From Fidelibacterota bacterium UBA7303 (GTDB lineage Bacteria > Fidelibacterota > Marinisomatia > Marinisomatales > UBA1611): 7,326 bases of DNA. Below the pieces are notes generated by a model. That model saw nothing but the letters and a program-made list of their open reading frames with translations, searched no databases and was not told the origin of the DNA. The position numbers and the translations under genes are program-made. The stretch spans positions 1-7,326 of the forward strand of contig DKQR01000160.1 of NCBI GenBank assembly GCA_002471805.1, in the 5' to 3' direction. Position 1 is the first letter of the stretch, and each line of letters starts with the position of its first letter. Below, in pieces: positions 3,790 through 7,326 of this stretch.

Positions 3790-5801
3790 TGGCTATTAAA
3801 CTTACAAAACTCGATCTTCCGGATGTGGGCTACACAGAAGTGAGAAACGAATATACACTCTACAAATCAAGCGGAGAGGAATGGCGCTACCAGATAGCAG
3901 AAGATGAAGATTTTTATCTCGGCAACCAGCTTACTGACTCCCAAAAGGAATACCTGGAATCAGTGGGCCAGCCGCCGGAGGCCAATAATAAGATAAGACC
4001 AGCAGTTGAAACCGTATTGGCAAACATAGCGGCGGCTTCACCTGAATGGGATGTCAGGCCTATCGGTAAAACAGATAATGACCTGGCTTATGTATGTAAT
4101 CAGATGCTGGATTGGGTCTGGCGCGAATCTGACGGGGATGTGCAATTTAGGAAGGCTTGTAAGGATTTTATTATCAAGGGGCTTGCTTATTTATATGTTT
4201 ATCCAGATTGGAACGCTGATGGAGGATTGGGCGGGGCCAGGTTCAGGCGTATCTCACCTGAATCTGTTTTTGTGGACCCGAATACAATGCTACCGGATTT
4301 CTCTGATTCATCATCCATGATGTTCTCTGATCTGCATACCAAAGAATCATTAAAAGCGATCTTCCCGCAATATGCTAAAAAAATAGAAGAAGCCCGCGAA
4401 GATCACGAAATAAATGAACAGGGAAGCGGTAAATACTCAAGGGACCAGGTGTGGACCAGGGGTGATGTAAGTAAAGATCACCAGGCTATGATCAGGAAAT
4501 ATGTCCGCTTCAGTAAAGTGAATGTTCCAATGGTCCTGATAACAGATATGAATACCGGCAGTTCAAAGAAATTTGACCGGGACCAGTACAAGACACTGCT
4601 TATAGATCCGCGTTACCAGGCAATGGTTACAGAAGGGATAATTGTTGAAGAACTTATCTATGACCAGCACATAAGAGAAGTTGCCTTTTTCGGGGATGAA
4701 CAGATTTATGACGAAATATTACCAATTACCAGCTATCCAATAATTCCAGCCTGTAATGAGCATACGTCCACCCCATTCCCATCCGGTGACGTTCGTCACG
4801 CAAAGACACCCCAGCGTATGCTCAACAGGACCGAAGCGTTATTAATATCACATACAACTGCAACAACAAATTTTAAATTACTTTACGAGGACGGGGCGCT
4901 CGATCCAGGAGAAGTGAATAAGTGGCATATACCAAATGCCCTGATTCGCGTGAATCCGGGGGCATTGAAGGAACAAAAAATCAAAGAGTTTGCCCCGCCC
5001 TCCGTAAGTAGTCAGCTATATTCTGAAAAACAACGCTATGAACTTGACATAGAACAAGTCTTTGGAGCCTATAAATATCTACAGGGTTCATCGTCTGATG
5101 CACCTGGGTCTGTAGGGGAGGCTCAAATAGTGGATGAGGCGGTGGCCCGTAAACAAAACTGGAAGATACTGCCGATATACGATATGATAACAAAAGCATC
5201 CAGTGTTGTCCAGGAATGGATGCCGCATATATATACACAGCAAAGAATACTGCGGGTGGTTAATCCCGACGGTAATGCAAAAGAATTAACAATCAACGAA
5301 CCTGTGATAGATGATAAATCCGGGGCTGTAATGACTATGTACGATATGCAGTCTGCTAAAGTGGATGTGAAGGTCGTTATCGGGAGTACCAGAGCAAAAT
5401 CGCCAGCTGCCGATCTACAGCGCGACCTGGCCCTGTTAAGTGCTGGTATCTATGATAAAACACAGGTGATTATGAATATGCAGGGTGATATAGATAAAAC
5501 ATCACTTATCGCCAGACACAGCGAAATACAGCAATTGCGCGGTGCAGTTGAGCAAATGGAAGGCGAACTGAAACAGTTGCAGGGCGATATGCAAACCCGC
5601 GAAAGAGAAATTTTCCACGCCAATATGAGGGCGGAAATTGCCGAAGCCACGAAGTCTACATCACAGGCCGTGAGCAATATTAAGGCAAATGCAAAACTTG
5701 AAGAAGCGAGACAGAGGGATGCCTCGAAAAAGGTAAAAGAGGGTGCATCTTCTGTTCTAAACGCGATTAACTCTGAACCAGCGGCTCCGGCTATCGGATA
5801 A
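3789..5801 (+). CDS. Portal protein, 670 aa
   Basis: The portal forms the dodecameric ring at one capsid vertex through which DNA enters and leaves, and it docks the terminase and later the tail connector. The N-terminal third carries the pattern of long P22-like portals: an aromatic and acidic stretch with DEDFYLGNQL (residues 39-48), the segment PPEANNKIRPAVETVLANIA (62-81), SPEWDVRP (84-91), a helix through CNQMLDWVW, and GLAYLYVYPD (131-140) followed by RRISPESVFVDP. The central part contains PQRMLNRTEALLISHT (341-356). Residues 575-650 are a long charged, Gln-rich helix, probably a coiled-coil barrel or crown, ending in an Ala/Pro-rich tip. The length fits P22-type portals (about 725 aa) better than the shorter siphovirus HK97 type. 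The ATG overlaps the terL stop by one base (TGATG); only a distant AGGA precedes it, so translation is probably coupled. Confidence 0.9.
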   Translation: MAIKLTKLDLPDVGYTEVRNEYTLYKSSGEEWRYQIAEDEDFYLGNQLTDSQKEYLESVGQPPEANNKIRPAVETVLANIAAASPEWDVRPIGKTDNDLAYVCNQMLDWVWRESDGDVQFRKACKDFIIKGLAYLYVYPDWNADGGLGGARFRRISPESVFVDPNTMLPDFSDSSSMMFSDLHTKESLKAIFPQYAKKIEEAREDHEINEQGSGKYSRDQVWTRGDVSKDHQAMIRKYVRFSKVNVPMVLITDMNTGSSKKFDRDQYKTLLIDPRYQAMVTEGIIVEELIYDQHIREVAFFGDEQIYDEILPITSYPIIPACNEHTSTPFPSGDVRHAKTPQRMLNRTEALLISHTTATTNFKLLYEDGALDPGEVNKWHIPNALIRVNPGALKEQKIKEFAPPSVSSQLYSEKQRYELDIEQVFGAYKYLQGSSSDAPGSVGEAQIVDEAVARKQNWKILPIYDMITKASSVVQEWMPHIYTQQRILRVVNPDGNAKELTINEPVIDDKSGAVMTMYDMQSAKVDVKVVIGSTRAKSPAADLQRDLALLSAGIYDKTQVIMNMQGDIDKTSLIARHSEIQQLRGAVEQMEGELKQLQGDMQTREREIFHANMRAEIAEATKSTSQAVSNIKANAKLEEARQRDASKKVKEGASSVLNAINSEPAAPAIG

Positions 5802-5811
5802 CCGCACAAAC

Positions 5812-5817
5812 AAGGAG
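5812..5817 (+). promoter_or_regulatory. Shine-Dalgarno site of the scaffold gene
   Basis: AAGGAG lies six bases before the ATG at 5824. It is the only near-consensus ribosome site in the window. It fits a gene whose product is needed in many copies and that is not overlapped by its upstream neighbour. Confidence 0.8.
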
Positions 5818-5823
5818 CATCGA

Positions 5824-6732
5824 ATGGCTACAGAACAAGAACAGGTAACAATACCGGCGGGTGGAGATAACCCAAAGGGTGACTTTATGATGGACACATT
5901 AAATGCGTTCAATGAAGGCCCGCAAGAAGGCTCTCCAGATGAAAATCAGTCCGATGGTAGCGTTCCCGTTGATGGAAGTGCTGATTCACAGCAACAGATA
6001 ACACCGCAGGAAGCGGAAGGGTGGCTCATCGAGAATAAATTTCGCGATGATGCCGAAGGCCGGGATAAACTGGCAAACTCCTACCGCAGTCTGCAAAGCG
6101 AGAAGGATAAACTATCAAACGAGTATGGCGAAAAAGATGAAAAGTACAAGCAACTGGATCAACTTGATTCTTTTTTGCGTGCTAATCCCGAAGTGGTAGA
6201 AAACCTTCGCGGCAATATTGAAGAAAAAGTCAACCAGAGCAAGCCACCGGTCAAGCCGGATGATTACGATCCCTACGAGGAATCTATCGAAGGGTCGGAA
6301 TCATACAAATACCGGCAGGCCTATGACAAATACCTGGTTATGCAAGGTGCTAATGAAGCCCGCAAGGAACTTGACGGATTTCGTCAGGAAATGCAGGCTA
6401 AAGAAGCAGTTGATGCAGAACAACAGGTGTTGCACAACCTCGGGTTGAGTGATTCTGACATTCAGGAATATCGTGATTTTATTAATGATCCGAACGTGGT
6501 CACGCCTGAAAACCTTGTCAATATCTGGCGCATGATGAGTCAGCAAAAATCTGGAAAAACTGCACCGGGAAATGATCCACAGGCTCAACCTGAAGGTCCG
6601 TCTGGTCGAACGAGCCTCGCAAGCGTTAGCGGAGTTACACCTTCTCCGTTGAAATCGTCAAGCAAGGAAGTAAATGAGTTTATGGATGGTATAATGCAGT
6701 TTTCCAATAATTACACCCCTGATAGGAAATAA
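5824..6732 (+). CDS. Putative scaffolding protein, 302 aa
   Basis: Scaffolding proteins guide capsid subunits into a procapsid and are then released. The call rests on position between portal and major capsid protein and on composition; there is no catalytic signature. Residues 1-60 are acidic, Gly/Ser/Gln-rich and probably disordered. Residues 62-135 are helical and charged (EGWLIENKFRDDAEGRDKLANSYRSL, cut here by eye into several helices). Residues 141-176 hold PPVKPDDYDPYEES and YKYRQAYDKYL, a Pro-Asp-Tyr pattern common in phage scaffold-like proteins. Residues 177-240 are helical again. Residues 241-280 are a Ser/Gly/Pro linker, and a short C-terminal helix follows at 281-295, where scaffolds often bind the coat protein. 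No protease motif is seen. AAGGAG precedes the ATG. Only two bases separate its stop from the capsid ATG. Confidence 0.75.
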   Translation: MATEQEQVTIPAGGDNPKGDFMMDTLNAFNEGPQEGSPDENQSDGSVPVDGSADSQQQITPQEAEGWLIENKFRDDAEGRDKLANSYRSLQSEKDKLSNEYGEKDEKYKQLDQLDSFLRANPEVVENLRGNIEEKVNQSKPPVKPDDYDPYEESIEGSESYKYRQAYDKYLVMQGANEARKELDGFRQEMQAKEAVDAEQQVLHNLGLSDSDIQEYRDFINDPNVVTPENLVNIWRMMSQQKSGKTAPGNDPQAQPEGPSGRTSLASVSGVTPSPLKSSSKEVNEFMDGIMQFSNNYTPDRK

Positions 6733-6734
6733 TA

Positions 6735-7326
6735 ATGGCAGCTACTACCTATGGAACCGGTACAGCCGTTCAATTCAGCGATGGAACGCAACGGCAAGTA
6801 TTGGAACTTGGAAGTAAAATTCACTATTATAACCCTGATGTAACACCTATATTTTCAATCTTCGGAATGAAAAGCATGGTCACTCCTGTCCCTATTTTTG
6901 AGTGGATGGAGGATGAACACATGATTAAGCGCAGTCTGTCAATTAGTATGTCAGGCGCCAGTGCGGGTGCAGATTCCAGTACAACTCTCCTTTCCGATAC
7001 CGCTACAAGTGGTGTCAACGGAGAGAACTCTATTATAAATTTCAGAACGCAGGCTCAAGTAGAAATGTTTGAAGTCGGCGGAATTTATAGTGCGTCACTT
7101 TCTGGATCAGCCGCAATGGAAACCGCTGTAACTCACTTGATCTGTATTGCTATTGGACAAGATGTTAATCTAACATCACCGTCTGATAAGTCAGTACAGT
7201 TCGTGGGCGCTCATGTTCACGCATCCTTAAACGCTTACAACACAGAGGCCGCTGCTGGTGGCACAGATTTAATTGGTTTTAATACCGATTCTACTCTGAC
7301 GCTATCTTATGTTGCCAATGCGGGAC
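6735..7326 (+). CDS. Major capsid protein, 5' part, cut by the window end
   Basis: The frame is open from ATG 6735 to the window edge, giving 197 codons of an incomplete protein. It would form the icosahedral shell. Position after the scaffold gene is classic. Residues 36-62 contain VTPIFSIFGM followed by PVPIFEWMEDEH, a pattern I know from HK97-fold major capsid proteins of the SU10-like group, where a Thr-Pro near the N-terminus precedes an aromatic E-W-x-(E)D segment. Residues 66-100 are Ser/Thr/Gly-rich, and a region of alternating beta-type residues follows (INFRTQAQVEMFEVGGIYSASLSGS, positions 100-124, given here only as a landmark). AGGA at 6724-6727 lies seven bases before the ATG, a reasonable ribosome site. 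Two bases separate it from the scaffold stop. The C-terminal half is outside the window, so family assignment is not final. Confidence 0.85.
   Translation, partial: MAATTYGTGTAVQFSDGTQRQVLELGSKIHYYNPDVTPIFSIFGMKSMVTPVPIFEWMEDEHMIKRSLSISMSGASAGADSSTTLLSDTATSGVNGENSIINFRTQAQVEMFEVGGIYSASLSGSAAMETAVTHLICIAIGQDVNLTSPSDKSVQFVGAHVHASLNAYNTEAAAGGTDLIGFNTDSTLTLSYVANAG

Noticed and set aside
5450..5809. 119-codon minus-strand frame with hydrophobic stretches
   Set aside because: It is the antisense of the charged coiled-coil end of the portal gene; reverse complements of Glu/Lys/Gln-rich codons often read as hydrophobic. No ribosome site or independent evidence.

Overview
The window is a piece of a tailed double-stranded DNA bacteriophage or prophage genome (Caudoviricetes type), covering the start of the head-morphogenesis and DNA-packaging module. 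The evidence is gene order and family motifs. A putative small terminase subunit, a large terminase with both ATPase and nuclease motifs, a portal protein, an acidic scaffold-like protein and the first ~197 codons of a major capsid protein all lie on the + strand, packed together with overlapping or near-touching ends. The host cannot be named. Shine-Dalgarno-type sites and a possible lipoprotein signal show it is bacterial, and a Gram-negative host is only an inference.

Layout. Positions 1-540 are GC-rich and poorly understood. They hold a doubtful 97-codon ORF with a low-complexity CTGGCC-like core, a perfect 16-bp direct repeat and a large imperfect inverted repeat ending in TTTTT. Composition then falls sharply: by hand count about 78% GC over 171-260 against 28% over 541-640. 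From 582 to 1015 lies a pair of small membrane-protein genes joined by an ATGA stop/start overlap: a previously unlisted 40-residue lipoprotein-like or single-span peptide, then a 104-residue protein with one membrane segment followed by a coiled coil. From 1016 to 1309 there is no convincing gene, but the stretch is unusually dense in signals: a 9-bp inverted repeat, two adjacent hairpins that can pair in alternative ways (the second a terminator candidate), an array of dyads with a TTACSGTAA core on a 12-bp period, a 10-bp direct repeat also on a 12-bp period, a perfect 14-bp palindrome and a promoter-like sequence that abuts the next start codon.

From 1310 to the end the packaging and capsid genes follow: terS-like (GTG start, no visible ribosome site), terL (GTG start, GTGA overlap), portal (1-nt overlap), scaffold (strong AAGGAG site) and major capsid (cut by the window edge).

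Together these genes build and fill the procapsid. Scaffold and capsid proteins assemble around the portal ring, and TerS recognises phage DNA and hands it to TerL, which cuts it and pumps it through the portal. The repeat array directly in front of the putative terS is the most interesting unexplained element. Recognition site for packaging (pac/cos), operator region and replication iterons are all open explanations.
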